Assembly: GCA_020052975.1 (NCBI GenBank)
Contig: JAGVOC010000069.1
Span: 1-14,906, forward strand
Direction: 5' to 3'
Length of the DNA stretch: 14,906 nucleotides
Source of the DNA: Desulfobacterales bacterium
GTDB lineage: Bacteria; Desulfobacterota; Desulfobacteria; Desulfobacterales; RPRI01
This document shows positions 1-6,984 of the stretch, in pieces (positions within the stretch are counted from its first letter, which is position 1; each line of letters starts with the position of its first letter). The notes below the pieces were generated by a model. The model saw only the letters and a program-made list of their open reading frames with translations, was not told the DNA's origin and did not search any database. The translations under genes and the position numbers were made by a program.

Positions 1-99
1 GCAGCGGCAAAAAGCGCAGCTCATGCAATCGGCAGCCAGATCGGGCGTCAGATAATCCGGGGTGTTCTCGGTTCTCTTTTCGGAAAAGCCGGAAAATAA
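1..99 (+). CDS. C-terminal end of HerA-like (DUF853/YjgR) ATPase, partial
   Basis: Frame 1 is open from the window edge and ends at TAA 97-99, giving 32 residues. The stretch AHAIGSQIGRQIIRGVLGSL followed by a short basic tail resembles the end of DUF853/YjgR proteins, HerA/FtsK-related P-loop ATPases whose last helix typically reads GSQxGRQIxRGxLGSLLG. Only this tail is present, so no catalytic motif can be checked. The next gene starts about 50 bases downstream and there is no convincing terminator hairpin between them. The family call rests on this one conserved tail and is moderately sure. Confidence 0.6.
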   Translation, partial: AAAKSAAHAIGSQIGRQIIRGVLGSLFGKAGK

Positions 100-152
100 G
101 AAATAAGCAGTTCCTGACTGTTCTTTGACGGTTCAGACTCAAGAGAATTGTG

Positions 153-455
153 ATGAGACAAAAAAAAGACCATGAAGATATCTTGCAGGAATTCCGAATG
201 CGGCAGAGCCGTCAGTTCCTTGCTATGGCGGTGACGCTGGTGCTCCTGTTATTCCTCGTTGTGATTTATAAGCGTCATGATCTTTTCGGAGAAATCCCGA
301 AAGATACTATTTTCACCGGCCAGATACTGGTCATTGGTGTGTTTATAGGATTCAGCGCATTCAACTGGAGATGCCCCGTTTGTAATAAGTATCTGGGCCC
401 GGATATTAACAGGCGCATATGCAAGAAATGCGGCGCAAAATTGCGTGAGGGATGA
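153..455 (+). CDS. Small membrane protein with C-terminal zinc ribbon
   Basis: About 100 residues. A charged N-terminus (roughly residues 1-20) is followed by two hydrophobic segments, about 22-40 and 57-71. A four-cysteine zinc-ribbon end follows, with CPVC near residue 74 and CKKC near residue 90. The family is not recognised. The architecture suggests an inner-membrane protein with a cytosolic metal-binding knuckle. ATG 153 is preferred over GTG 150 because the weak AAGAGA ribosome site at 141-146 is then correctly spaced. It lies in the flank outside the defence block, with the same orientation as the genes around it. No function can be assigned. Confidence 0.6.
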   Translation: MRQKKDHEDILQEFRMRQSRQFLAMAVTLVLLLFLVVIYKRHDLFGEIPKDTIFTGQILVIGVFIGFSAFNWRCPVCNKYLGPDINRRICKKCGAKLREG

Positions 456-531
456 AATATATGAAAAGTTTCCTGGTACAGCACGGGACTGATACTTGAA
501 TGTGCTTTTGCCGGGAATGGAGGAATGGATA

Positions 532-858
532 TTGGGAAATAAAAAACGAATAAAAATAAGAAAACCTCTTCCTAAAAAGCCTGCGGGTGACAAAACCGTG
601 GAAGAGATAGTAAGGGATTTGAAAGCGGTGAGCGCTTCTTCCTCAGATTACCGGGAACAATCCCTGAAAATCCACGGACTGATCTGCGCCAAATGCGGGA
701 GAGAGTTTGAAAACAGGGACAGGCATCTCCTTACCGTACACCATAAAGACGGAAACCGTCGGAACAACCCCGCCAATGGTTCCAACTGGGAGAACCTCTG
801 TATTTACTGCCATGATGACGAACACAGCAGAGGAATTCTCGGAGGTCACCTGAAGTAA
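532..858 (+). CDS. YajD-family HNH endonuclease
   Basis: 108 residues. A basic, lysine-rich N-terminus is followed by an HNH module. It contains a first zinc pair C52/C55 (CAKC), the catalytic-type VHHKDG with H70, H71 and D73, the NNP-x-NGSNWENLC segment, a second zinc pair C90/C93, and H94 in CHDDEHS. This closely matches the E. coli YajD type, a small predicted metal-dependent nuclease of unknown biological role. TTG 532 is chosen because GGAGG at 519-523 lies 8 bases upstream. ATG 517 and TTG 496 are in frame but have no ribosome site. It is a common solitary genomic gene and may belong to the flank rather than to the defence block that begins 17 bases later. Confidence 0.85.
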   Translation: MGNKKRIKIRKPLPKKPAGDKTVEEIVRDLKAVSASSSDYREQSLKIHGLICAKCGREFENRDRHLLTVHHKDGNRRNNPANGSNWENLCIYCHDDEHSRGILGGHLK

Positions 859-874
859 AGGGATAGAACTGACA

Positions 875-1093
875 GTGACTAATTTGGCAAGAAGATCAAA
901 GAAAAAAGAAAATATTGGAGCCTACCGGCACGAAACCGAAACCCGCAAAAATGCCGTACCTGTCGGTCTTGCCTTATACGACACCTCAAAGCCCAAACCT
1001 AAAAGATACGACTACGATCCCTACCTCGATCCGCAGTTGAACTGGTCGGTGAAAGAAGAGCATACCTCATTTGAAGTAACTTTATGGCATTAA
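875..1093 (+). pseudogene. Truncated N-terminus of a Mod-like DNA methyltransferase
   Basis: The frame is open for 72 codons from GTG 875. The stretch TRKNAVPVGL, then YDYDPYLDPQLNW, then KEEHTSFEV matches the N-terminal leader recalled from a family of Mod-like adenine methyltransferases, where DP-x-LDPQL-x-W-x-GK-x-E precedes the catalytic domain. Here homology stops right after TSFEV; four more residues (TLWH) follow before a stop at 1091-1093. No DPPY or FxGxG motif is present, so it cannot methylate DNA. The stop overlaps the SNF2 start at 1084, so translation of this stub could feed the helicase by coupling. It is either a recombination scar or a retained leader peptide. The family call is from memory and moderately sure. 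Confidence 0.55.
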
Positions 1094-3954
1094 CACCTTA
1101 TCATGCCAAATACTTTGCATACGAGCTCACACGCCGCTATTCATCTGACAGTCTGCAAAAACTTGCTGCTTCTTTATCCGACGCGCAGGTTGATCTTAAT
1201 CCCCATCAGGTAGAAGCAGCGTTGTTTGCCTTCCGTTCACCATTATCAAAAGGCGCTATTTTGGCGGATGAAGTAGGATTGGGAAAGACTATCGAAGCCG
1301 GGATTGTCATTTCCCAGAAATGCGCTGAACGAAAGAGAAGAATTTTGATTATCGTTCCTTCAAGTCTCCGCAAACAGTGGAATCAGGAACTGATGGATAA
1401 ATTCTTTTTACCGTCAACTATACTTGAAACAAAATCTTTTAATCAGGGAATCAAGAATGGCAATCTGAACCCGTTTCAACAAAAAGATATTGTAATATGC
1501 TCATATCATTTCGCAAGGGCAAAAGATGTTTATATCAAACAGATTGAATGGGATCTGATAGTCATTGATGAGGCTCACCACTTAAGGAATGTTTATAAAA
1601 ATACCAACAAAATCGCCAATTCTATAAAGGTTGCTGTAGCGAATTATCCCAAACTTCTTCTGACAGCAACTCCGCTTCAAAATACTCTCATGGAACTTTA
1701 CGGCCTGGTAAGCATCATTGATGACTTTACATTCGGAGATTTGACCAGCTTCAAGGGCCGGTTTGCGCGTTTGACTAATAATGATAATTTCGATGATTTG
1801 AAGGAACGTTTAAAACCTATTTGCAAGCGGACACTGAGAAGGCAGGTTCTTGAATATGTAAAATACACCAACCGTATTCCCATCACACAGGAATTTTATC
1901 CTTCTGAGAATGAGCAGAACCTTTATGATCTGGTATCAGAATATTTGCAACGTCAGAACCTTTATGCCTTACCCGCAAGCCAAAGGCAATTGATGACCCT
2001 TATTCTCCGTAAACTGCTTGCATCCTCTACCTATGCTATTTCAGGAACGCTGGAGGCGCTTGGCAACAAATTGGATGCAATTGTTATAAATCAGGAAGCC
2101 GCCCCTATTTTAGAATCAACTATTACCGAGGATTTTGAAACATTCGATGAAATAAAGGACGAATGGACTGAAGATGATGAAGAAACAGAAGGAATTAAGA
2201 CCTACACCCCTGAAGAAATAAAATCAATCAAAGAAGAAAGCAAGTCTTTGAAAGAATTTCATTCACTGGCAAAGTCCATAAAGAAGAACTCCAAGGGAGA
2301 GGTTTTAATGATCGCGCTGAAAGCCGGATTTACTGAGGCTGAAAAAAGAGGCGGCGTCAAAAAGGCGGTTATCTTTACCGAATCAACCAGAACGCAGAAA
2401 TACCTTGAAAACATTCTGGAGAATACCGAATACAGCGGAAGGATGCTCCTGTTTAACGGCTCAAATACAGACCGGAAATCTCAGGAGATTTATAAAAGCT
2501 GGGTTGAAAAGCATCATGGGACTGACAGGATTACCGGCTCAAAAAGCGCGGACATGCGCGCTGCGCTGGTTGAGTATTTCAGAGATGAAGCAATTATTAT
2601 GATTGCAACCGAGGCGGGTGCAGAAGGAATTAATTTGCAGTTTTGTTCATTGGTAGTAAATTATGACCTGCCATGGAATCCTCAGCGGATTGAGCAGAGG
2701 ATCGGAAGATGCCATCGCTATGGACAAAGGCATGATGTTGTTGTGGTCAATTTTCTGAATAGGAAGAATGCCGCCGACCGAAGAGTCTATCAACTACTTT
2801 CCGAGAAATTCAAATTGTTTGAAGGCGTTTTCGGCGCAAGCGATGAAGTGCTTGGAAGCATTGAATCAGGAGTGGATTTCGAAAAACGCATTGCCCAGAT
2901 TTACCAGCAATGCAGGACAGAAGATGAAATACAATCTGCATTTGACACACTTCAGAAAGAGATGGAGCCGCAGATTGATGAGACAATGAGCCTTACCAGA
3001 CAGAGGTTGCTTGAAAACTTTGACGAGGAAGTCCATGAGAAGCTCCGAATCAATCTGCAAGAAAGCAGGGAGTATCTTTCAAAATATGAAAACTGGCTTT
3101 GGCAGGTGACTAAATACTATCTTGATCCTTATGCCGATTTTTCAGGAGATGGTTATTCCTTCATACTGCGGGAAAATCCATTCAGCAGTGAACCGATACA
3201 TCCGGGACCTTACAGGATAGGCAAGAATATTGAGGACGCTAACATTTACAGGATTGGACATCCCCTGGCTCAGCGTATTATTGAAAAGTGCAAATCCTTA
3301 TCACCGGACAGTCGAGAGATAGTCTTTGACTACTCAAATACACCGAAGAAGATCAGCGTCCTTGAACCATTGGTTGGCAAATCAGGCTGGTTGTCTATGT
3401 TAAATCTGACGATTAATTCCTTTGAATCAGAAGACCATATTTTGTTTTGTGGAACAACTGATAGCTTGGAACTCGATATAGAGCAATGTCAAAGGCTTTT
3501 TTCCCTGGCTGCTACTGTAACTCCCCTCCTTGATAAGGAAGGGTTAGGGGTGGTTGAAAGACAGATCGAACAGATTGCCCTTAAACAGCAGGCTGAAATT
3601 CTGCAAATCAACGCTGAACGCAATGGCGGCTTTTTTGATACCGAGATGGAGAAGCTGGATAAGTGGGCTGATGACGTAAAAAGCAGTATTGAGATAGAAT
3701 TGAAGGAGCTTGACAGGGAGATTAAAGCCGGAAAGACTGAAGCTAAGAAGATTCTGAATCTTGAGGAAAAAGTAAAGGCACAGCGGCAGATTAAAGAAAT
3801 GGAAAAGAAACGGAATGAATTACGACAGAATCTTTATCAGGCGCAGGACGAGGTGGACGTAAGAAAGGAAAATCTGATTAATGAGATAGAGTTGAGGATG
3901 AAGCAAAAGACAGAAACTAATGAGTTGTTTACTATAAAATGGAAGATAGTTTAG
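1084..3954 (+). CDS. SNF2/RapA-type DEAD/DEAH helicase of a defence island
   Basis: 956 residues; superfamily 2 ATPase predicted to translocate on duplex DNA. Visible motifs: Q-motif-like LNPHQVEAA (about 38-46), Walker A DEVGLGKT with K68, DEAHH at 162-166, LLTATPLQN (motif III, about 192-200), ATEAGAEGINLQ (motif V, about 507-518), and QRIGRCHRYGQ (motif VI, Q538 to about 548). A long charged coiled coil occupies roughly 840-935. No nuclease domain is evident. It uses ATG 1084 with a poor ribosome site and a 10-base overlap with the preceding stub, so translational coupling is likely. The AlbA_2 gene follows after 17 bases. Residues about 814-824 (TPLLDKEGLGVV) come from a palindromic repeat read in frame. 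It resembles the SNF2 helicases found near Mod/Res genes and is distantly like DISARM DrmD, but no DrmA, DrmB or DrmC gene is present. Confidence 0.9.
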   Translation: MALTPYHAKYFAYELTRRYSSDSLQKLAASLSDAQVDLNPHQVEAALFAFRSPLSKGAILADEVGLGKTIEAGIVISQKCAERKRRILIIVPSSLRKQWNQELMDKFFLPSTILETKSFNQGIKNGNLNPFQQKDIVICSYHFARAKDVYIKQIEWDLIVIDEAHHLRNVYKNTNKIANSIKVAVANYPKLLLTATPLQNTLMELYGLVSIIDDFTFGDLTSFKGRFARLTNNDNFDDLKERLKPICKRTLRRQVLEYVKYTNRIPITQEFYPSENEQNLYDLVSEYLQRQNLYALPASQRQLMTLILRKLLASSTYAISGTLEALGNKLDAIVINQEAAPILESTITEDFETFDEIKDEWTEDDEETEGIKTYTPEEIKSIKEESKSLKEFHSLAKSIKKNSKGEVLMIALKAGFTEAEKRGGVKKAVIFTESTRTQKYLENILENTEYSGRMLLFNGSNTDRKSQEIYKSWVEKHHGTDRITGSKSADMRAALVEYFRDEAIIMIATEAGAEGINLQFCSLVVNYDLPWNPQRIEQRIGRCHRYGQRHDVVVVNFLNRKNAADRRVYQLLSEKFKLFEGVFGASDEVLGSIESGVDFEKRIAQIYQQCRTEDEIQSAFDTLQKEMEPQIDETMSLTRQRLLENFDEEVHEKLRINLQESREYLSKYENWLWQVTKYYLDPYADFSGDGYSFILRENPFSSEPIHPGPYRIGKNIEDANIYRIGHPLAQRIIEKCKSLSPDSREIVFDYSNTPKKISVLEPLVGKSGWLSMLNLTINSFESEDHILFCGTTDSLELDIEQCQRLFSLAATVTPLLDKEGLGVVERQIEQIALKQQAEILQINAERNGGFFDTEMEKLDKWADDVKSSIEIELKELDREIKAGKTEAKKILNLEEKVKAQRQIKEMEKKRNELRQNLYQAQDEVDVRKENLINEIELRMKQKTETNELFTIKWKIV
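3520..3556. repeat. Palindromic repeat inside the SNF2 reading frame
   Basis: CCCCTCCTT (3523-3531) and AAGGAAGGG (3535-3543) form 9-base inverted arms with one mismatch around a 3-base loop, followed by TTAGGGGTGG. Read in frame this gives PLLDKEGLGVV, a peptide typical of short dispersed repeats in several environmental bacterial lineages. The base composition (C-rich then G-rich) is unlike the surrounding gene. The reading frame stays open, and the insertion lies just before the coiled-coil region, where variation is probably tolerated. Confidence 0.65.
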
Positions 3955-3971
3955 AAGGAGATTTTGATTAA

Positions 3972-5414
3972 ATGATTGATGCTGACAAGATAAACATTCT
4001 TATTAAAGAAGGCGAAGGCTTGACGGTTGAGTTTAAGGAGAGATATACGCCAAAGATTGACCGTGATATTGTCGCTTTTGCCAATTCAAAAGGCGGGTTA
4101 TTGCTTCTCGGAGTTGATGATAAAGGAAAGGTTGTTGGTGAGAAGCTGACCAATAAAATGAAGGCGGAAATAAATGCTATTGCCCGGAACTGTGATCCGT
4201 CAATCCACCTTAAAAATATCCGACAAGTGGGACAGATTGTTGTTATTGAGGTTGCATCAGGAGATCAAGAGCCATACAGTTCATCATCCGGTTATTTCAG
4301 GCGACTTGACGCAGTGACACAGAAGATGACGCAACGGGAAGTGCGGTCTATTTTTCGCGAGACTGAGGATATTTCTTTTGAGGATATCGCTTGTAAGGAT
4401 TTAAGCCTTAAGGAAATTTCACTCAAGAAAGTTAAATCATTTTTACAGGAAGCGAATATGTCTTATAAGATCAGTAAGGCAAATCTTGCCTCCTTTCTCA
4501 CAAGTCTGAGCATTTACAGAAAAGACAAAATCAACAATGCAGGGGCTTTAATGTTTGCTTCCAAAGTTGAAAAGTTCATCCCTCATACAGAAAGCATCTT
4601 TGCCGCTTTTAAGGGAACGGATAAAACGAATATTTATGACCGGAATGATGTGAAAGATGACCTCTTAATCCAGTTTAATGAAGCCGTTGCATTTTTAAAG
4701 AAACATTTGAACGTCCGCAGTGAAATTCGTGGTTTTGACCGGTTTGATATTTACGAGATTCCATTAGACGCCTTAAGGGAAGCAGTTGTTAATGCGATAG
4801 TCCACAGGGATTATCGCTTTAAAGGAACAAGCATATATATAAGAATTTACGATGACCGTGTTGAGATAGAAAACCCCGGGGGATTACCTGACGGAATTAC
4901 AAGGCGGGATTTCGGTAAGTCCTCTGTAAGAAGAAATCCGATTATTGCCGATCTGTTCCATCGCATGGGTAAAGTTGAGCGTATGGGTTCCGGTATTGAG
5001 CGCATGAGAGAGCTTATGCGTGATGCAGGGCTGAAAGAGCCCGTATTTGAAATGGATGCATTCTTTTGGGTCACTTTTTATCGTGATCCGCGTTATTCTC
5101 TTAAAACTGAGAAAGTCGGAGAAAGAGCGGAGAAAATACGGAGAAAGTATGGAGAAAAAGGAGCAGAAGATACTACCCGGAAAATCACACAGAAAAGGTT
5201 GGCAGAAAAGTTGGTAGAAAGGTTGGTAGAAAGCCAGCAAAGGATTTTAGAATTAATAAAAGAGAACCCATATATTTCCAAAAAAGAATTATCAGAAATT
5301 ATTGGAATCAGCACAACCGCTATTGATAAAAATATACAACAGCTAAAAAAGAAGGGCTTGCTAAAGCGCATCGGTCCCGACAAAGGCGGGTATTGGGGGA
5401 TAGTGAATGGCTAA
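3972..5414 (+). CDS. AlbA_2 (Schlafen-type) / HATPase / winged-helix regulator-like protein
   Basis: 480 residues. An N-terminal AlbA_2 (formerly AAA_4) domain covers about 10-120, with EFKERYTPKI then DIVAFANSKGGLLLLGVDD and GYFRRLDAVTQKMT. The middle part (about 255-370) is a GHKL-type ATP-binding domain: N-box REAVVNAIVHRDY with N274, EIENPGG at 298-304, and RMGSGIERM. A charged linker (about 376-420) holds two tandem repeats. The C-terminus (about 423-478) is a winged helix: ILELIKENPYISKKELSEII, recognition helix TTAIDKNIQQLKKKG, and wing GGYWGIV. AlbA_2 proteins are often annotated as transcriptional regulators or RecG-like; some Schlafen-related members are RNA or DNA nucleases. AAGGAG at 3955-3960 is its ribosome site. 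It probably forms an operon with SNF2. The stop overlaps a dead mod start at 5407. The substrate is unknown. Confidence 0.85.
   Translation: MIDADKINILIKEGEGLTVEFKERYTPKIDRDIVAFANSKGGLLLLGVDDKGKVVGEKLTNKMKAEINAIARNCDPSIHLKNIRQVGQIVVIEVASGDQEPYSSSSGYFRRLDAVTQKMTQREVRSIFRETEDISFEDIACKDLSLKEISLKKVKSFLQEANMSYKISKANLASFLTSLSIYRKDKINNAGALMFASKVEKFIPHTESIFAAFKGTDKTNIYDRNDVKDDLLIQFNEAVAFLKKHLNVRSEIRGFDRFDIYEIPLDALREAVVNAIVHRDYRFKGTSIYIRIYDDRVEIENPGGLPDGITRRDFGKSSVRRNPIIADLFHRMGKVERMGSGIERMRELMRDAGLKEPVFEMDAFFWVTFYRDPRYSLKTEKVGERAEKIRRKYGEKGAEDTTRKITQKRLAEKLVERLVESQQRILELIKENPYISKKELSEIIGISTTAIDKNIQQLKKKGLLKRIGPDKGGYWGIVNG
5108..5161. repeat. 11-nt tandem repeat within the AlbA_2 gene linker
   Basis: Four consecutive 11-base units begin at 5118, 5129, 5140 and 5151: GGAGAAAGAGC, GGAGAAAATAC, GGAGAAAGTAT and GGAGAAAAAGG. 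A degenerate unit (TGAGAAAGTC, 5108-5117) precedes them. Because 11 is not a multiple of 3, gain or loss of one unit shifts the frame. Loss of one unit runs into TGA at 5333-5335 and gain of one unit runs into TAG at 5215-5217. Both remove or scramble the winged helix. Confidence 0.8.
5196..5231. repeat. 12-nt in-frame tandem repeat encoding RLAE/KLVE/RLVE
   Basis: Three 12-base units (AGGTTGGCAGAA, AAGTTGGTAGAA, AGGTTGGTAGAA) give a four-residue repeat with alternating charge just before the winged helix. Copy-number changes keep the frame and would only alter linker length. It lies 34 bases after the 11-nt repeat. Confidence 0.75.
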
Positions 5415-5490
5415 ACTCCAAAAACTTGAACTCACATGGATAGGCAAGGACGAGTAGTTGAGGCTGGAGCCGAGGATTCTAATGGAAGAC
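5407..5490 (+). pseudogene. Dead copy of the Mod methylase 5' end (remnant 1)
   Basis: ATG 5407 overlaps the AlbA_2 stop by 8 bases and reads MAKLQKLELTWIGKDE, then TAG at 5455-5457. Past this stop the same frame continues LRLEPRILMED. The intact mod at 8911 reads KQKLELTWIGKEKQPRLEPR and then ILIED in the same place. The 32 bases at 5419-5450 are identical to 8926-8957. The in-frame TAG occupies a codon that would be Gln (CAG) in related sequence. Homology stops after the GAAGAC at 5485-5490, so only about 28 codons remain and all catalytic motifs are absent. Confidence 0.85.
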
Positions 5491-5518
5491 AAACTGGAGT
5501 TTCAGGAAAAGTGCGCTG

Positions 5519-5629
5519 CTGGATGAGATTGACTGGGAGCAGGAGTAGCTTATCATCGAGATTGAGGGGAAGATGAAGCAGAAAACCGAACTGATATCTT
5601 TGTTTACTATTGGATGGCGAATAATATGA
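5519..5629 (+). pseudogene. Dead C-terminal end of a second SNF2 helicase
   Basis: In the frame ending at TGA 5627-5629 the sequence reads LDEIDWEQE, a TAG at 5546-5548, then LIIEIEGKMKQKTEL and SLFTIGWRII. The intact SNF2 protein ends ENLINEIELRMKQKTETNEL then FTIKWKIV, the same pattern at the same distance from its stop. The DNA similarity is patchy, which points to a diverged homologue and not a recent copy of the neighbouring gene. It follows the mod remnant by about 30 bases and precedes rloA by 89 bases, so an SNF2 gene of another locus probably once stood directly upstream of rloAB. Confidence 0.75.
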
Positions 5630-5663
5630 GAAGCTACAAATGGCACTGTAAATGTATTTACTG

Positions 5664-5692
5664 TTGCAATTATGTATATTTTATGCAATAAT
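5664..5692 (+). promoter_or_regulatory. Candidate sigma-70-type promoter for rloAB
   Basis: TTGCAA (5664-5669, 4/6 match to the -35 consensus) is separated by exactly 17 bases from AATAAT (5687-5692, 5/6 match to the -10 consensus). It lies in an AT-rich stretch 26 bases upstream of the rloA start. A GGAGA ribosome site at 5709-5713 follows. It is the only gap of this kind within the defence block, which fits RloAB being expressed as an independent unit. This is a sequence-only prediction. Confidence 0.4.
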
Positions 5693-5718
5693 AGGCTTAA
5701 AACAGCACGGAGAATGTT

Positions 5719-6984
5719 ATGTTAATTGATTTTTCAGTAGCTAATTTCAGATCGATCAAAAAGAAGCAAGTGTTTAGTTTTGCTGCTGCAAAGGGCGATG
5801 AGCTTGGAGAGACACATACATTCCAATCCGAGGTAGCGAAGCTTCCGAATCTGCTCCGATCCGCGGTTATGTATGGGGCAAATGCCTCAGGAAAAAGCAA
5901 TGTGCTCCGTGCGCTCAGCTTTATGAACTTTCTCGTTCTGAATTCGTTTAGTGCCCTCCAAGAGGGGCAGTTGATTCCTATTACACCTTTCCTTTTTGAT
6001 CCCGAAAGCTCAAAAGCCCCTTCTGAATTCGAAATTACGTTCATCAGTGATGGAGTTCGGTATCAATACGGTTTTGCCGCGATGCAGCAGAGAATCCATG
6101 AGGAATGGCTCATCGCTTATCCAGAGGGGAAGCCTCAGCGGTGGTTTGAGCGTGTCTTTAACCTGGGAACCTCTTTGTATGAGTGGCAGTTCAGCAGGAA
6201 CTTTATCGGGCAAAAGGAAGTTATCAAGACAGCAACTCGATCAAATGCGCTTTTTCTTTCTACAGCAATCCAGCTTAACAATGATCAACTGAAACCAGTG
6301 TTCAACTGGTTCTCAAGCAAGCTTGACGTGATTTTGCCGGGTTTCAACATTAATCTTCAATTCACGCTTGATAAGTGCGCAACAGAGCAGGGCAAGCAAG
6401 GGATTCTTTCTTTCATGAATGCTGCGGATATCAGCATTGCGAATATTAAGCTTGAGAAAAAAGCATTTGATCCAGGTATGGTTCCAAATATTCTTGCCCC
6501 GGAATTGCGCGACAGACTAATCGCCGATATGTATGGCAAGGAACTTACGTCGGTTAAGTTTGTCCACGATTCCGGCGCTGGAAGTGGGATTCTCGACCTG
6601 AATGACGAATCGCAGGGCACACAAAAACTCTTTGCCTTTGCGGGTCCTTGGCTGGATGTCCTTGCACGTGGCAAAGTGCTTGTCGTTGACGAGCTTGATA
6701 CAAGCCTGCACCCTCTGCTTGTGCGTCATCTTGTGGGGTTGTTTCATAATCCTAAGACCAATCCTCTGAACGCTCAACTACTCATAAGCACGCATGATAC
6801 AACACTGCTTGATCCGGCTACTTACCGCCGTGATCAGGTTTGGTTTACAGAAAAGGACGAGCATGGTGCGACAAGTCTTTACTCGCTGGCTGAATTCAGG
6901 CCAAGAAAGAATGAAGCCTTTGAACGAGGATACCTCAAAGGTCGCTATGGAGCACTGCCTTTCATTGGGGAGTTCTCGTTCTGA
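5719..6984 (+). CDS. rloA: RloA/AbiLi-like AAA ATPase (ABC/SMC-type, AAA_21)
   Basis: 421 residues. N-terminal IDFSVANFRSIKKKQVFSF is the usual opening of COG1106-type ATPases. Walker A is GANASGKSN (53-61, K59). A signature-like DLNDESQGTQKLF lies near 290-302. Walker B is VLVVDELDTSLHP with D324/E325, and the H-loop is ISTHD with H359. The C-terminal RPRKNEAFERGYLKGRYGA and PFI is the standard family tail. In the family it pairs with an RloB partner to make an ATP-gated abortive-infection effector, as in lactococcal AbiL and in Rlo loci found inside restriction clusters. The ribosome site GGAGA (5709-5713) fits ATG 5719. Its stop TGA shares one base with the rloB ATG, so the two are translationally coupled. 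Length and motifs look intact. Confidence 0.9.
   Translation: MLIDFSVANFRSIKKKQVFSFAAAKGDELGETHTFQSEVAKLPNLLRSAVMYGANASGKSNVLRALSFMNFLVLNSFSALQEGQLIPITPFLFDPESSKAPSEFEITFISDGVRYQYGFAAMQQRIHEEWLIAYPEGKPQRWFERVFNLGTSLYEWQFSRNFIGQKEVIKTATRSNALFLSTAIQLNNDQLKPVFNWFSSKLDVILPGFNINLQFTLDKCATEQGKQGILSFMNAADISIANIKLEKKAFDPGMVPNILAPELRDRLIADMYGKELTSVKFVHDSGAGSGILDLNDESQGTQKLFAFAGPWLDVLARGKVLVVDELDTSLHPLLVRHLVGLFHNPKTNPLNAQLLISTHDTTLLDPATYRRDQVWFTEKDEHGATSLYSLAEFRPRKNEAFERGYLKGRYGALPFIGEFSF

Noticed and set aside
100..152. Promoter with TTGACG near 125
   Set aside because: No acceptable -10 hexamer at 16-18 bases distance; the start codon follows too closely.
5108..5231. CRISPR-like array
   Set aside because: Units are 11-12 bases, contiguous and without spacers, and they lie inside an open reading frame.
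4884..5383. Overlapping minus-strand open frames opposite the AlbA_2 3' region
   Set aside because: Phe/Ser-rich translations are the complement of the Lys/Glu-rich linker; no domain or ribosome site.
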